Positions 27,978 to 38,747 of a stretch of 64,000 nucleotides of DNA are shown here, piece after piece. This DNA is from Shewanella marisflavi (GTDB taxonomy: Bacteria; Pseudomonadota; Gammaproteobacteria; Enterobacterales; Shewanellaceae): NCBI RefSeq assembly GCF_023283925.1, contig NZ_JAKIKX010000008.1, forward strand, positions 1 through 64,000. Reading direction: 5' to 3'. The position numbers and the translations under genes are program-made. Under the pieces are notes generated by a model that saw only the letters and a list, made by a program, of their open reading frames with translations, was not told the DNA's origin and did no database searches. How positions within the stretch are numbered: position 1 is the first letter of the stretch; the number at the start of each line of letters is the position of its first letter.

Positions 27978-29519
27978 TTACCAGGTTTGGGTTTCTACGA
28001 ACTTGTCGAGGCCAGCCTTCAAACCACCTTCGATGTCGGCATTGTAGTCGCCAGTCTCGTTGATAGTCTTCATTAGGTCAGCATGCTCGCTGTTCATGTA
28101 AGAGAGCAAAGAAGCTTCGAAATCACCGATCTTGTTCAGCTCAACGCCTTTTAGGTAACCTTTTTCAGCTGCGAAAATAGACACAGACTGGTCGGCTACG
28201 CTCATTGGCGCGTATTGCTTTTGCTTCATGAGTTCGGTAACACGCTCACCATGCTCAAGCTGAGCACGTGTTGCATCGTCAAGATCTGATGCAAACTGAG
28301 AGAACGCTGCAAGCTCTCGATACTGTGCAAGTGCAGTACGGATACCGCCAGACAGTTTCTTGATGATCTTAGTCTGAGCCGCACCACCAACACGAGAAAC
28401 CGAAATACCTGGGTTAACAGCAGGACGTAGGCCTGAGTTAAATAGGTCAGTTTCAAGGAAGATCTGACCATCGGTAATCGAAATTACGTTGGTCGGTACG
28501 AATGCAGAAACGTCACCCGCTTGAGTTTCAATAATAGGCAGTGCAGTTAGAGAGCCAGTTGTGCCCTTAACTTCGCCATTAGTGAACTTCTCAACGTACT
28601 CAGCGTTAACGCGTGAAGCACGTTCAAGTAGACGAGAGTGAAGATAGAAAACATCACCAGGGTATGCTTCACGTCCAGGAGGACGCTTAAGTAGCAATGA
28701 GATCTGACGGTAAGCAACAGCTTGCTTAGACAGGTCATCATAGACGATCAGTGCGTCTTCACCGCGGTCACGGAAGTATTCACCCATTGAGCAACCAGAG
28801 TATGGTGCCAGGTATTGCAGTGCAGCAGCTTCAGAAGCGGTTGCAACAACAACGACTGTGTTCGCGAGTGCGCCGTGTTCTTCAAGTTTGCGTACCACGT
28901 TAGCGATGGTAGAAGCCTTCTGGCCTACCGCTACGTATACACACTTAATGCCAGAATCTTTTTGGTTGATGATGGCATCAATCGCCAGGGCTGTTTTACC
29001 AGTCTGACGGTCACCGATCACCAATTCACGTTGTCCACGACCGATTGGGATCATAGAGTCAACGGCTTTATAACCAGTTTGCACTGGCTGATCAACTGAC
29101 TTACGTTCAATAACGCCTGGTGCAATCACTTCAACAGGAGAGAAACCATCGTTGTCGATAGGTCCTTTACCGTCGATTGGTTGGCCCAGAGTGTTAACAA
29201 CGCGGCCTAATAGACCACGGCCAACAGGCACTTCCAAGATACGACCAGTTGTCTTTACTTTTTGACCCTCTGCCAGATCGGCATAAGGACCCATAACTAC
29301 GGCACCTACAGAATCACGTTCTAAGTTCAACGCGATTGCATAACGGTTACCAGGCAGTTCGATCATCTCACCTTGCATTACATCGGCAAGGCCGTGAACG
29401 CGAATAATGCCGTCGCTCACTGCAACGATTGTACCTTCGTTGCGAGCTTCACTAACGACTTCGAACTGCTCGATCCGCTGTTTAATCAGATCGCTGATTT
29501 CAGTGGAATTCAGTTGCAT
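27978..29519 (-). CDS. atpA: ATP synthase alpha subunit
   Basis: A 513-aa non-catalytic nucleotide-binding subunit of F1, identical in length to the E. coli protein. The P-loop GDRQTGKT (about 169-176) and the C-terminal signature [17 protein letters not shown] are visible. The start at the ATG at 29519 (MQLNSTEIS) is set by GGAG 7 nt upstream; a TTG two codons earlier is too close to that SD. Confidence 0.98.
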   Translation of the reverse strand: MQLNSTEISDLIKQRIEQFEVVSEARNEGTIVAVSDGIIRVHGLADVMQGEMIELPGNRYAIALNLERDSVGAVVMGPYADLAEGQKVKTTGRILEVPVGRGLLGRVVNTLGQPIDGKGPIDNDGFSPVEVIAPGVIERKSVDQPVQTGYKAVDSMIPIGRGQRELVIGDRQTGKTALAIDAIINQKDSGIKCVYVAVGQKASTIANVVRKLEEHGALANTVVVVATASEAAALQYLAPYSGCSMGEYFRDRGEDALIVYDDLSKQAVAYRQISLLLKRPPGREAYPGDVFYLHSRLLERASRVNAEYVEKFTNGEVKGTTGSLTALPIIETQAGDVSAFVPTNVISITDGQIFLETDLFNSGLRPAVNPGISVSRVGGAAQTKIIKKLSGGIRTALAQYRELAAFSQFASDLDDATRAQLEHGERVTELMKQKQYAPMSVADQSVSIFAAEKGYLKGVELNKIGDFEASLLSYMNSEHADLMKTINETGDYNADIEGGLKAGLDKFVETQTW

Positions 29520-29533
29520 GCTCAAACTCCCAA

Positions 29534-30067
29534 TTACGACTGCAGCTTATCAGACAGACGGTTTAGTTTACCGCAGACCGAGCCATCAATGACTAGGTCG
29601 CCTGCCGTGATGATTAAACCAGCCACCAGGCTGGCATCTACGCTGCAATTCAGCTTAACTTTGCGTGTGAGACGTTTCTCTAGAGAAGCACTAATTTGCT
29701 GCTGTTGCTCTTCGCTAAGCTCAGTGGCAGAAACAACATTTGCTTCAACCTCTTTCGCCCACTCGTTGCTGAACTCATGAAAGAGTTCATATACAGCAGG
29801 AAGTACTTCCAAACGACCGTTTTCAGCCATTACCTTTATCAGATTTTGACCTTGCTCATTGACTTGCTCACCACACACCTTAATAAAAAGGTCGGCGAGC
29901 TGGTTGCTGGCAAGTGCACCAGACAGCAGCGGCTTCATCGTCTCGTTTTCACTGACTTGAGCGGCAAAGCTAAGCATTTCGGCCCAGCTTTCTACTGCAT
30001 TTTTTTCAATAGCAAAGTCAAATGCTGCCTTTGCGTAAGGGCGAGCGATGGTGCTTATTTCAGCCAT
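29534..30067 (-). CDS. atpH: ATP synthase delta subunit
   Basis: A 177-aa peripheral-stalk subunit that joins b to the top of F1. The N terminus [13 protein letters not shown] and the C-terminal signature [21 protein letters not shown] are diagnostic. Length equals that of E. coli. It lies between atpF and atpA. Confidence 0.96.
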   Translation of the reverse strand: MAEISTIARPYAKAAFDFAIEKNAVESWAEMLSFAAQVSENETMKPLLSGALASNQLADLFIKVCGEQVNEQGQNLIKVMAENGRLEVLPAVYELFHEFSNEWAKEVEANVVSATELSEEQQQQISASLEKRLTRKVKLNCSVDASLVAGLIITAGDLVIDGSVCGKLNRLSDKLQS

Positions 30068-30081
30068 AACTCACTCCCTTA

Positions 30082-30552
30082 TCAAAGTTCAGCAACTAGT
30101 TTATTAACTATGTCACTGTGGGCGGCTTCATCAATCGAACGCTCAAGGATCTTCTCTGCACCAGCGATGGCCAGAGCAGCAACTTGCTTACGCAAGTCCT
30201 CTTTCACGCGATTACGTTCAGCTTCAATTTCTGCTTTACCCTGAGCGATGATTTTCGCACGCTCAGCGTCTGCTTCGGCTTTGGCCTCATCGACAATCTG
30301 AGCTTTACGCTTGTTAGCTTGCTCAATGATTTCGTTAGCAGTTGCCTTAGCTTCTTTTAGTTGGTCGGTAGCTTTCGCTTGAGCCAACTCAAGGTCTTTT
30401 ACAGCACGATCAGCATCAGCTAGACCGTCGGCGATCCTTTTTTGGCGCTCTTCGATGGCATTCATCAAAGGGGGCCAAACAAACTTCATGCAGAACCACA
30501 CGAAGATAATAAAGGCAACCGTCTGACCGATTAGGGTAGCGTTGATATTCAC
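30082..30552 (-). CDS. atpF: ATP synthase subunit b
   Basis: A 156-aa peripheral-stalk subunit, same length as in E. coli. One N-terminal membrane helix ([26 protein letters not shown]) is followed by a long charged coiled coil (about 35-140) rich in A, K and E. It lies between atpE and atpH. Confidence 0.97.
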   Translation of the reverse strand: MNINATLIGQTVAFIIFVWFCMKFVWPPLMNAIEERQKRIADGLADADRAVKDLELAQAKATDQLKEAKATANEIIEQANKRKAQIVDEAKAEADAERAKIIAQGKAEIEAERNRVKEDLRKQVAALAIAGAEKILERSIDEAAHSDIVNKLVAEL

Positions 30553-30589
30553 AACAGCCTCCTATTTAGATTAAAGACAGAAGCGTTGA

Positions 30590-30865
<276 letters not shown>

Positions 30866-30911
30866 TTAGTTAGTTTGTGATTTAGCTTAAAAAAAATTTC
30901 TTCAGCAACCC

Positions 30912-31709
<798 letters not shown>

Positions 31710-31718
31710 TCATCCCAC

Positions 31719-32102
31719 TTAACTTTGCTTGAAGTATAAAGGAGCTGTCCAATGCACTATTAGCGCCGAGATATAGCAAACAAAAAGCGGCATAAAGACC
31801 ACTTGAAGATTGATAAATACCAGCGAAAACATTGCTATGGTTAACAGCAACTTTACCGCTTCCCCCCAGTAAAAGGTTTTCATAACCTTTCCTGCTGAAC
31901 TTGCTCCCGTGTGGGAAAAAGCGAGGGTCGCGAATACAAAATTAGGGAGTACAGCAATTGCACCACCTGCTAACGCAGATAATCCATACTGAGCTCCCCA
32001 CACGGCGAAAAAGACAATTGAAACACCCCCAGCCACCGCCGCCTGCGCCAACACCAATTTATAGGCAGACCACCGGCCACGACGTGCTAAAACCTTGCTC
32101 AA
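31719..32102 (-). CDS. atpI: ATP synthase protein I
   Basis: A 127-aa membrane protein with four hydrophobic segments, encoded first in the atp operon and thought to help c-ring assembly. The start is a TTG with GGAG 8 nt upstream; the nearby ATG is in another frame and stops at once. A candidate promoter lies 86 bp upstream. Confidence 0.88.
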   Translation of the reverse strand: MSKVLARRGRWSAYKLVLAQAAVAGGVSIVFFAVWGAQYGLSALAGGAIAVLPNFVFATLAFSHTGASSAGKVMKTFYWGEAVKLLLTIAMFSLVFINLQVVFMPLFVCYISALIVHWTAPLYFKQS

Positions 32103-32187
32103 TTCATCTTCTCCGCATTCATACTTTTTGTTTCTGTGACCAGATTAGAATTTATTAGGCCATCTAGAGGTACAAAAAGCTTGCGAA

Positions 32188-32215
32188 AGTATACCTTTTC
32201 GCACATTCAAAGCAA
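32188..32215 (-). promoter_or_regulatory. Candidate promoter of the atp operon
   Basis: On the minus strand TTGCTT (32210-32215), a 16-bp spacer and TATACT (32188-32193) form a plausible sigma-70 promoter before atpI. The -10 overlaps a dyad with 7-bp arms TGCGAAA/TTTCGCA (32182-32203). The assignment rests on pattern and position only. Confidence 0.45.
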
Positions 32216-32326
32216 GTTCAAGGTAAGTAAAAAAGGGGACTTTTAACGTGATCTACGCCAAAAGTCTAAAAGTAGAAGATTAACAGATGTCACAAAGTTA
32301 CATAATATTGCGTTAACTTAGGAAAA

Positions 32327-33205
32327 TTATCGGATTTTCTCAATAATTCCATCTAATTCTGCCAAATTTTGATAGTTAATTACCATTTTGCCCTTGCCTT
32401 TTTTGTTGTGGCTAATGGAAACTTTAGCCCCCAATTTTTCAATTAATTGGCTCTCTAAACGGGCGACATCCTGATCTTTTGCGGGTTTATCGACAATTTC
32501 AGGTGGATTTAAGGTTTTATTAACTAATCGTTCAGTTTCACGAACAGTTAGTTCTTTAGCACTGACCGTTCTGGCCAGATTAGTTTGCTCATCCCCGGAT
32601 AGGGCAAGCAAGGCTCGAGCATGACCCATATCGATATCGCCATACTCCAACATACGTTTTACAGGCTCTTCTAATCCGTTCAAACGTAAAAGATTTGATA
32701 CAGTTGTACGCGACTTACCTACAGCATCAGCCGTTTGTTGATGGGTCAGATCAAACTCTTCGATCAGACGGTTCAAGGCGATGGCTTCTTCCATCGCGTT
32801 GAGATCTTCGCGCTGAATGTTCTCTATCAATGCAATAACACCGGCCGCCTCGTCTGGCACCTGTTTGACGATACATGGCACCTTGTCGAGTTTAGCCAAT
32901 TGAGATGCTCTCCAGCGACGCTCACCGGCGATGATCTCATAACCTTTATCTGACACCTTACGTACTACGATAGGCTGAATGATCCCCTGGGCTTTTACCG
33001 ACTCAGCCAGCTCTTCTAACGCCTCAGGTGACATATCCTTACGCGGTTGGTACTTACCCGGCTGCAGCAGATCCAGCGCAATCATCTTGAGTTCTTCATT
33101 ACTGCTCAGGCTCGACTCTTCATTGTGCCCTTGCTTAGCTGCCGCATGGCTAGTGCTTAACAGTGCGTCTAATCCTTTGCCTAGACCACGTTTTTTGGGT
33201 GTCAT
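32327..33205 (-). CDS. parB: Chromosome-partitioning protein ParB
   Basis: A 292-aa CTP-dependent DNA clamp that loads at parS. The CTP-binding ParB/Srx domain has GERRWRASQLA (about 98-108) and ENIQREDLNAMEEA. The HTH is LTHQQTADAVGKSRTTVSNLLRL (about 153-175), and a C-terminal dimer domain follows. It lies 10 bp after parA. Perfect parS sites are in the window at 62.3 and 63.7 kb, and a core match lies at 41.9 kb. Confidence 0.96.
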   Translation of the reverse strand: MTPKKRGLGKGLDALLSTSHAAAKQGHNEESSLSSNEELKMIALDLLQPGKYQPRKDMSPEALEELAESVKAQGIIQPIVVRKVSDKGYEIIAGERRWRASQLAKLDKVPCIVKQVPDEAAGVIALIENIQREDLNAMEEAIALNRLIEEFDLTHQQTADAVGKSRTTVSNLLRLNGLEEPVKRMLEYGDIDMGHARALLALSGDEQTNLARTVSAKELTVRETERLVNKTLNPPEIVDKPAKDQDVARLESQLIEKLGAKVSISHNKKGKGKMVINYQNLAELDGIIEKIR

Positions 33206-33215
33206 CTGTTTTTCC

Positions 33216-34004
33216 TTAAGCTTGCTCTAACTGAGAATGTTGCTCTGCACGTCTAATGATCTCACCAGCTAAAGCAAGATAAGCCTTGGCGCCGGCGCTG
33301 GACTTATCATAATACATGGCCGGTGCACCAAAACTTGGCGCTTCAGCTAGTCTCACATTGCGGGGGATAACGGTGCGATATACTTTATCGCCAAAATGCT
33401 GTTTAAGTTGATCTGATACATCGTTGGCCAATCGATTGCGGGGATCGTACATAGTACGCAAGATCCCTTCGATCGCTAATCCAGGATTGACCATAGCGGC
33501 CAACTTGCTGATGGTATCCATCAGGGCAGTGAGCCCCTCTAGGGCGTAATACTCACATTGCATTGGCACCAAGACAGAATCGGCTGCCGACATGGCATTG
33601 ACCGTCAACATGTTTAATGAAGGTGGGCAGTCGATAAAGATAAAATCATAATAATCTTTGACGGGTGCCAGGGCATTACGCAGACGGATCTCTCGGGCGA
33701 AAAACTCCATCAATTTGATCTCGGCGGCGGTAACGTCACCATTACCGGCAATCAGATCGTATTTGCCTGCCGTGTTGCGATAAACCACTTCCTCGACCGT
33801 TTTTTCCTCGACCAAGAGTTCATAGGCGGTATTCTCGACACTGTACTTATCGACGCCACTCCCCATAGTCGCATTACCTTGAGGATCGAGATCGATAAGC
33901 AACACTTTACGCTTAGTGGCCGCTAATGAAGCCGCTAAGTTCACACAAGTCGTTGTTTTTCCGACGCCACCTTTCTGGTTAGCCACGGCTATCACTTTAC
34001 CCAC
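33216..34004 (-). CDS. parA: Chromosome-partitioning ATPase ParA
   Basis: A 262-aa deviant-Walker ATPase that moves ParB-parS complexes. It begins GKVIAVANQKGGVGKTTTCVNLAA with the KGGVGKT loop at about 11-17. The second motif is DLDPQGNATMGSG, and Walker B is FIFIDCPPSLNMLTVNA. The start is GTG at 34004 with AGGA 7 nt upstream; the frame is open 54 codons further, but that part overlaps rsmG and lacks homology. It lies between rsmG and parB. Confidence 0.96.
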   Translation of the reverse strand: MGKVIAVANQKGGVGKTTTCVNLAASLAATKRKVLLIDLDPQGNATMGSGVDKYSVENTAYELLVEEKTVEEVVYRNTAGKYDLIAGNGDVTAAEIKLMEFFAREIRLRNALAPVKDYYDFIFIDCPPSLNMLTVNAMSAADSVLVPMQCEYYALEGLTALMDTISKLAAMVNPGLAIEGILRTMYDPRNRLANDVSDQLKQHFGDKVYRTVIPRNVRLAEAPSFGAPAMYYDKSSAGAKAYLALAGEIIRRAEQHSQLEQA

Positions 34005-34101
34005 AATATCATCCTGTCTATCACGTTCGCCGATTCGATAGTAAAACTCTTTATCAAATTGCTTGAACTGGTTAAATAATGCAACTTTATAACCCTGGGA
34101 A

Positions 34102-34725
34102 CTAAGCCGCTTTGACCACCCGCAAGAGGTGGCGCTGTTCATCGAGACGAGGGACGCGTAATTCAATGGTATCGGTCAGGGTAAAACCATCAGGAATACT
34201 GGCCATCTCTTCATCGCTCAGCTGCCCCTTTAAGGCATAGAAACACCCTGTCGATTTAGGCAGATGGTGACACCAGTGCAGCATATCCTGGATAGACGCA
34301 AAAGCACGACTGAGTACGCCATCAAACTTCTCTTCGGGTTGATAGGCTTCAACACGACTCTCGACCGAACTTATATTACCTATCGCCAGCTCAAATTGAA
34401 CCTGTTTTTGAAAACGAATACGTTTACCCAAACTGTCGAGCAATACAAACTCTTTGTCTGGGTTCATGATCGCCAGCGGGATCCCAGGTAAACCAGGGCC
34501 CGTCCCCACATCGATAAAACGTTCACCCACCAGATAAGGGCTCGCCGCAAGGCTATCCATGATATGGCGAATCAACATCTGCTCAGGATCTCTCACAGAT
34601 GTCAGGTTATAGGCCTTATTCCATTTGGATAACATGCCAACAAAATCAAGCAATTGCTGTTTCTGTTTCGGCGTTGCCGTCATCTGCATCTCGGCAAGAT
34701 AGGTTTCTAGTTGGGCTGATAACAC
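34102..34725 (-). CDS. rsmG: 16S rRNA (guanine-527-N7)-methyltransferase RsmG
   Basis: A 207-aa SAM-dependent methyltransferase acting on G527 of 16S rRNA. The family start region is [29 protein letters not shown], followed by the SAM motif [15 protein letters not shown]. The GTG at 34725 with GAGG 8 nt upstream fits the family N terminus better than the TTG seven codons earlier. It lies between mnmG and parA. Confidence 0.95.
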   Translation of the reverse strand: MLSAQLETYLAEMQMTATPKQKQQLLDFVGMLSKWNKAYNLTSVRDPEQMLIRHIMDSLAASPYLVGERFIDVGTGPGLPGIPLAIMNPDKEFVLLDSLGKRIRFQKQVQFELAIGNISSVESRVEAYQPEEKFDGVLSRAFASIQDMLHWCHHLPKSTGCFYALKGQLSDEEMASIPDGFTLTDTIELRVPRLDEQRHLLRVVKAA

Positions 34726-34766
34726 TGAAGTATCCTCGATAAACAATGGGATATTATGAAGCCGAG

Positions 34767-34805
34767 TGACCGGTATGGGAAGGGCTTAGCCCCCCATACC
34801 GGTCA
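34767..34805. repeat. Long nested GC hairpin between mnmG and rsmG
   Basis: A perfect 13-bp inverted repeat (TGACCGGTATGGG/CCCATACCGGTCA) encloses a 13-nt loop that itself contains GGGC-TTA-GCCC. There is no T-tract on the minus strand, so it is not a standard terminator. It may slow transcription or protect the RNA between mnmG and rsmG. Confidence 0.6.
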
Positions 34806-34828
34806 TCAAAATGATTAATTACGAGATA

Positions 34829-36718
34829 TTACGCGCTTTTTTTGAGCAAACCGCGTTTTTTAAGGTGAACCAACAAAATAGAGATTGCCGCCGGAGTCAC
34901 CCCAGAGATGCGTGATGCCTGACCGACCGTATCGGGTTTGTGGTCATTAAGCTTAGCAATCACCTCATTAGACAGACCCGGAACCTCTTGATAATCGAGA
35001 TTCTGAGGAAGCCCAGTCTTTTCATGGCGGATCGCTTTGTCGATCTCATCTTGCTGACGTTGGATATAACCCGAATATTTCACCTGGATCTGAACCTGTT
35101 CTGCAGCACGCTGATCTTCGATGGCCGGACCAAACCCTTCGACATCCATTAACTTAGGATAATCCAGCTCTGGTCTACGCAACAGCTCCTCGAAGGTCGC
35201 TTCACGGGTAATTGGCGTCTTTAGATGCGGATTAAGGGCATCGACCAGAGGCGAGTTTGGATGTATCCATTGGCTACGCAGACGCTGCAGCTCAAGTTCA
35301 ATCGCTTCGCGTTTGGCATTAAACTTCGCCCAGCGATCATCGTCCACCAAACCTAATTCACGTCCCTTCTCGGTGAGACGCAGATCGGCATTATCTTCAC
35401 GCAGCAACAGGCGGTATTCCGCACGGCTAGTAAACATGCGGTAAGGTTCTTTGGTACCCAGAGTGGATAGGTCGTCAACCAATACGCCCAGATATGCCTC
35501 GTCACGACGTGGACACCAGGCTTCTTTGCCTTGCACCTGAAGCGAAGCGTTCATACCAGCCAGTAATCCTTGGGCGCCAGCCTCTTCATAACCTGTGGTG
35601 CCGTTGATCTGTCCAGCAAAGAACAGGCCTGAAATGGCTTTGGTTTCTAGGGAGTTTTTCAGATCTCTCGGATCGAAGTAATCATATTCGATCGCATAAC
35701 CAGGGCGAATGATCTCGGCGTTTTCCATCCCTTGAATCGATCTCACCAGATTTAGCTGCACATCGAAAGGCAAGCTGGTTGAGATACCATTTGGATAGAT
35801 TTCATTGGTATTTAAACCTTCGGGTTCGATAAAGATCTGATGAGAATTCTTGTCGGCAAAACGATTGATCTTATCTTCGATAGAAGGGCAGTAACGCGGA
35901 CCTATACCCTCGATAACACCAGAGTACATAGGGCTTCTGTCTAATCCACCGCGAATAATCTCATGGGTACGCTCATTGGTATGAGTAATGAAACAGGAGA
36001 TCTGCTTTGGATGATCTTTCACATCACCGATAAATGACATCACAGGCAGAGGATCATCGCCTTTTTGTTCTGTCATCAGGTCAAAATTGATCGTATTAGC
36101 ATCGATACGCGGTGGAGTACCTGTTTTTAAACGACCAACGCGAATAGGTAGTTCACGCAAACGATCTGCTAATGAGATCGATGGTGGATCGCCTGCTCTG
36201 CCACCGCTGTAATTTTCTAAGCCGATATGAATCTTACCGCTTAAGAAAGTGCCTGCGGTTAACACAATAGCTGGGGCCTCGAAGGCTAATCCCATCTGAG
36301 TAACCACACCAATCACACGATCGTTTTCAACAATCAAATCATCAACCGACTGTTGGAAAAGACGTAAATTAGGCTGGTTTTGCAAGATCTGTTGAATCTT
36401 AGCCCGATAAAGTGCGCGATCCGCCTGTGCTCGAGTAGCACGAACCGCAGGGCCTTTGCTTGAATTTAAGGTACGAAATTGAATGCCAGCATGGTCAGTT
36501 GCAATGGCCATTGCACCACCCAGCGCATCGATCTCTTTGACAAGGTGACCCTTACCAATACCACCAATCGCAGGGTTACAGGACATTTGTCCTAAGGTAT
36601 CAATATTATGAGTCAATAATAATGTTTTTGATCCCATCCTAGCAGATGCCAATGCTGCTTCGGTTCCGGCATGTCCACCGCCAACAACAATAACATCAAA
36701 CCGCTCATGAAAATGCAT
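34829..36718 (-). CDS. mnmG: tRNA uridine 5-carboxymethylaminomethyl modification enzyme MnmG
   Basis: A 629-aa FAD enzyme, same length as E. coli, that with MnmE installs the cmnm5 group at tRNA wobble uridines. The FAD motif [19 protein letters not shown] is at about 11-29, followed by [24 protein letters not shown], and the C-terminal helical domain ends GLLKKSA. It lies immediately left of oriC, as in E. coli. Confidence 0.97.
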   Translation of the reverse strand: MHFHERFDVIVVGGGHAGTEAALASARMGSKTLLLTHNIDTLGQMSCNPAIGGIGKGHLVKEIDALGGAMAIATDHAGIQFRTLNSSKGPAVRATRAQADRALYRAKIQQILQNQPNLRLFQQSVDDLIVENDRVIGVVTQMGLAFEAPAIVLTAGTFLSGKIHIGLENYSGGRAGDPPSISLADRLRELPIRVGRLKTGTPPRIDANTINFDLMTEQKGDDPLPVMSFIGDVKDHPKQISCFITHTNERTHEIIRGGLDRSPMYSGVIEGIGPRYCPSIEDKINRFADKNSHQIFIEPEGLNTNEIYPNGISTSLPFDVQLNLVRSIQGMENAEIIRPGYAIEYDYFDPRDLKNSLETKAISGLFFAGQINGTTGYEEAGAQGLLAGMNASLQVQGKEAWCPRRDEAYLGVLVDDLSTLGTKEPYRMFTSRAEYRLLLREDNADLRLTEKGRELGLVDDDRWAKFNAKREAIELELQRLRSQWIHPNSPLVDALNPHLKTPITREATFEELLRRPELDYPKLMDVEGFGPAIEDQRAAEQVQIQVKYSGYIQRQQDEIDKAIRHEKTGLPQNLDYQEVPGLSNEVIAKLNDHKPDTVGQASRISGVTPAAISILLVHLKKRGLLKKSA

Positions 36719-36829
36719 CAGAATACCTTAAAACCTATATCGAAAATAAAATGACATTGCCCAGTGAAAGGACAGAGTTACTCAAGGAGTAGCCGCATAT
36801 TTTAGCACCTGGAAAGCCTTTGGTGAAAG

Positions 36830-37196
36830 ATCAATTTAGGCCTTTCGATCGCCAAAGGATCTGCTTAATAGATCTTAAGATCTTTATATAGATCTCTTAT
36901 TATGTTTACTATTAGGATCGCGATCTTCTGTGGGTAAGTCTATTTATCTATATAAATCAAAAGATAACGGCATCTCGATCCTGTGATCTGATCGCGATCT
37001 ATCTCGAATAAGCTTGTGGGTAGATCGCCTACTTATCCACAGGCGCGATCTTTGCTGGTTTGGGGTGGTGAATAATACAGAGTTAGATCAGATCTAAATA
37101 ATACCTTATCCACATATTTATCATTTGAGATCGTAATATGTGGATAAAGTAGATCTAATCTGTGGGTGAGATCTTAATTATCGAGAGGGGAAGGAT
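36830..37196. other. oriC: Chromosomal replication origin oriC
   Basis: An AT-rich gap between mnmG and mioC, the same place as E. coli oriC. Twenty GATC sites lie within about 370 bp. A DnaA-unwinding element has three 13-mer-like repeats starting with GATCT at 36871, 36879 and 36891; the last, GATCTCTTATTAT, is nearly the E. coli R 13-mer. Perfect DnaA boxes (TTATCCACA or complement) lie at 37033-37041, 37106-37114 and 37139-37147. A box with one mismatch lies at 36929-36937 in the place of E. coli R1, and weaker ones at 37015-37023 and 37161-37169. Positions 36719-36829 hold the mnmG leader. Confidence 0.95.
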
Positions 37197-37637
37197 CTAA
37201 AGTTTGTCTTGCCAGCTGCTTAACCAAGCCTGGGCGGGTTCTTCAGGGATGGGATCGTATTGCACATCGATCTGGATCTTATCCACATAGACTTGTGCAC
37301 CGCAGTTTTCCATTGCTTCGATTAATTTTTCCGGCCCTTGGCAGAAGGTGTCGTAACTTGAGTCACCGATAGCGCATAAGGCGTATTTGGTTCGGCTCAG
37401 ATCTGGCTTTTCACGTTCAATTTCCTCGAAGAAAGGCTGAATATTTTCCGGTAGATCGCCTGCGCCGTGAGTCGATGAAACGATCAACCATAGACATTTG
37501 GGATCTAATACGCTTAATTCTGCGGTGAGATGCACCTGAGTTTCATGGCCAAGATCTTCTAACTGAGCGGCTAATTCATCGGCCACATACTCGGCGCTGC
37601 CTAATGTAGTACCGACGATAAGTTCTATTTTTGCCAT
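37197..37637 (-). CDS. mioC: FMN-binding protein MioC
   Basis: A 146-aa flavodoxin-like protein next to oriC, as in E. coli. FMN-phosphate loop VGTTLGSAEYVADEL (about 7-21), then SSTHGAGDLPENIQPF and GDSSYDTFCQGPEKL. The start at 37637 has AGGAAG upstream. A perfect DnaA box lies in the coding sequence at 37279-37287, so DnaA could affect both the gene and the origin. Its transcription is leftward, toward oriC. Confidence 0.94.
   Translation of the reverse strand: MAKIELIVGTTLGSAEYVADELAAQLEDLGHETQVHLTAELSVLDPKCLWLIVSSTHGAGDLPENIQPFFEEIEREKPDLSRTKYALCAIGDSSYDTFCQGPEKLIEAMENCGAQVYVDKIQIDVQYDPIPEEPAQAWLSSWQDKL
37279..37287 (+). promoter_or_regulatory. DnaA box inside mioC
   Basis: A perfect TTATCCACA lies within the mioC coding sequence, 130 bp right of the nearest oriC box. 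It may belong to an extended origin. Confidence 0.7.
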
Positions 37638-37798
37638 CTTGCTTCCTAAATTCACGCTGTAAGAGGGAGAGACCAACACCTGTGTTGGCCTCAGAATTCC
37701 AATATAATGCAGGCAATCATATGCGAAATATCTGTGTTGGTCTTGTGTGAGGTGCCAATTTAGCGAATGAAGATCGATTTCCGTTTGGCTAGTGGGTG

Positions 37799-38557
37799 TT
37801 AGGTTTTACTGGCGTAAAGCAAATAGTTGACCGAGTGACTTTCGGTGATCCGCCAACGGCGGGTCAATGGATTAAAGCGCATGCCTTCAACACTGATGTT
37901 AGATAAACCATGAGGTGTGATCATCTCTACCAGTTCTTGGGGTTTTACGAAGTGATGCCAATCATGTGTACCAATGGGTAGGTAACGCATGACATATTCG
38001 GCGCCGATAATGGCTATTACAAAGGCACTTAGGGTGCGGTTCAGCGTCGCCATAATCAGTAATCCACCCGGTGCAAGGAGTCGGCAACAGGTGTCGACCA
38101 GTGCCGCCTGATCCTCGACATGCTCGATCACTTCGGTGTTTAAGATCACATCATATAATGCATGATTCTGCAGATCTTCGGCTAAACAATGACGATAGTC
38201 GATGGGAAGTGACCAGCTCTCGGCATGTCGGCGGGCTAGGGTGATATTGTGTTCGCTGGCATCTATGCCGACGACTTGTGCGCCTTGGCTTGCTAAAGGT
38301 TCACACAAGAGTCCTACCCCACAGCCTATATCTAGTATCTTGAGATCTTCGAAAGGAACATCCTGATTTAGGTCCCGGTTAAAATGGCTGGCGATCGCTT
38401 TTTCTATGGCTAGGAGACGGGTTTGGTTGAAACTGAGCACGTGTTTAAACTTGCCGTTGGGATCGCGCCACTCCTTTGCAAGGGCATCGAACTTACCTAT
38501 CTCGGCCTGGAGATCTATCGCAGTTTTGAAACGGCTCAATCGACTTTTGTCTAGCAT
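37799..38557 (-). CDS. UbiG-like 3-demethylubiquinol / 2-polyprenyl-6-hydroxyphenol O-methyltransferase
   Basis: A 252-aa SAM methyltransferase of the UbiG family. Motif I is LDIGCGVGLLCEP (about 75-87), the acidic residue ends VVGIDAS (D99), and the family-specific block NRTLSAFVIAIIGAEYVMRYLPIGTHDWHHFVKP is intact. The N-terminal KFDALAKEWRDPNGKFKHVLSFNQTRL resembles alphaproteobacterial UbiG proteins more than the E. coli type. It is next to mioC and alone on its strand. It may be a second UbiG copy with a specialised substrate; whether the usual ubiG exists elsewhere cannot be seen. Confidence 0.8.
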   Translation of the reverse strand: MLDKSRLSRFKTAIDLQAEIGKFDALAKEWRDPNGKFKHVLSFNQTRLLAIEKAIASHFNRDLNQDVPFEDLKILDIGCGVGLLCEPLASQGAQVVGIDASEHNITLARRHAESWSLPIDYRHCLAEDLQNHALYDVILNTEVIEHVEDQAALVDTCCRLLAPGGLLIMATLNRTLSAFVIAIIGAEYVMRYLPIGTHDWHHFVKPQELVEMITPHGLSNISVEGMRFNPLTRRWRITESHSVNYLLYASKT

Positions 38558-38747
38558 TATGGCGTATCTTATAGTTTAAGGTTAAACATCTATACGTTGA
38601 GCAATAAGGTTTGGCTCACCTCATATCTTAGCAACTTATTAGAGATAAGTAGGGCCTTGCCAGACCTCAAAGCAAGATCACTTTAGTTTGCTGACGATCA
38701 GGTTATGGTTAGCCCACGCTTTTTGTCTGTTCATGGAAGGGGAATTG

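Noticed and set aside
29373-30244. Long + strand ORFs of 135 and 182 aa across the atp operon
   Set aside because: They are antisense shadows of atpA, atpH and atpF, which are certain by motif and order.
34005-34166. 54-codon N-terminal extension of parA
   Set aside because: It overlaps rsmG and has no homology; ParA begins at the GTG at 34004 with an SD.
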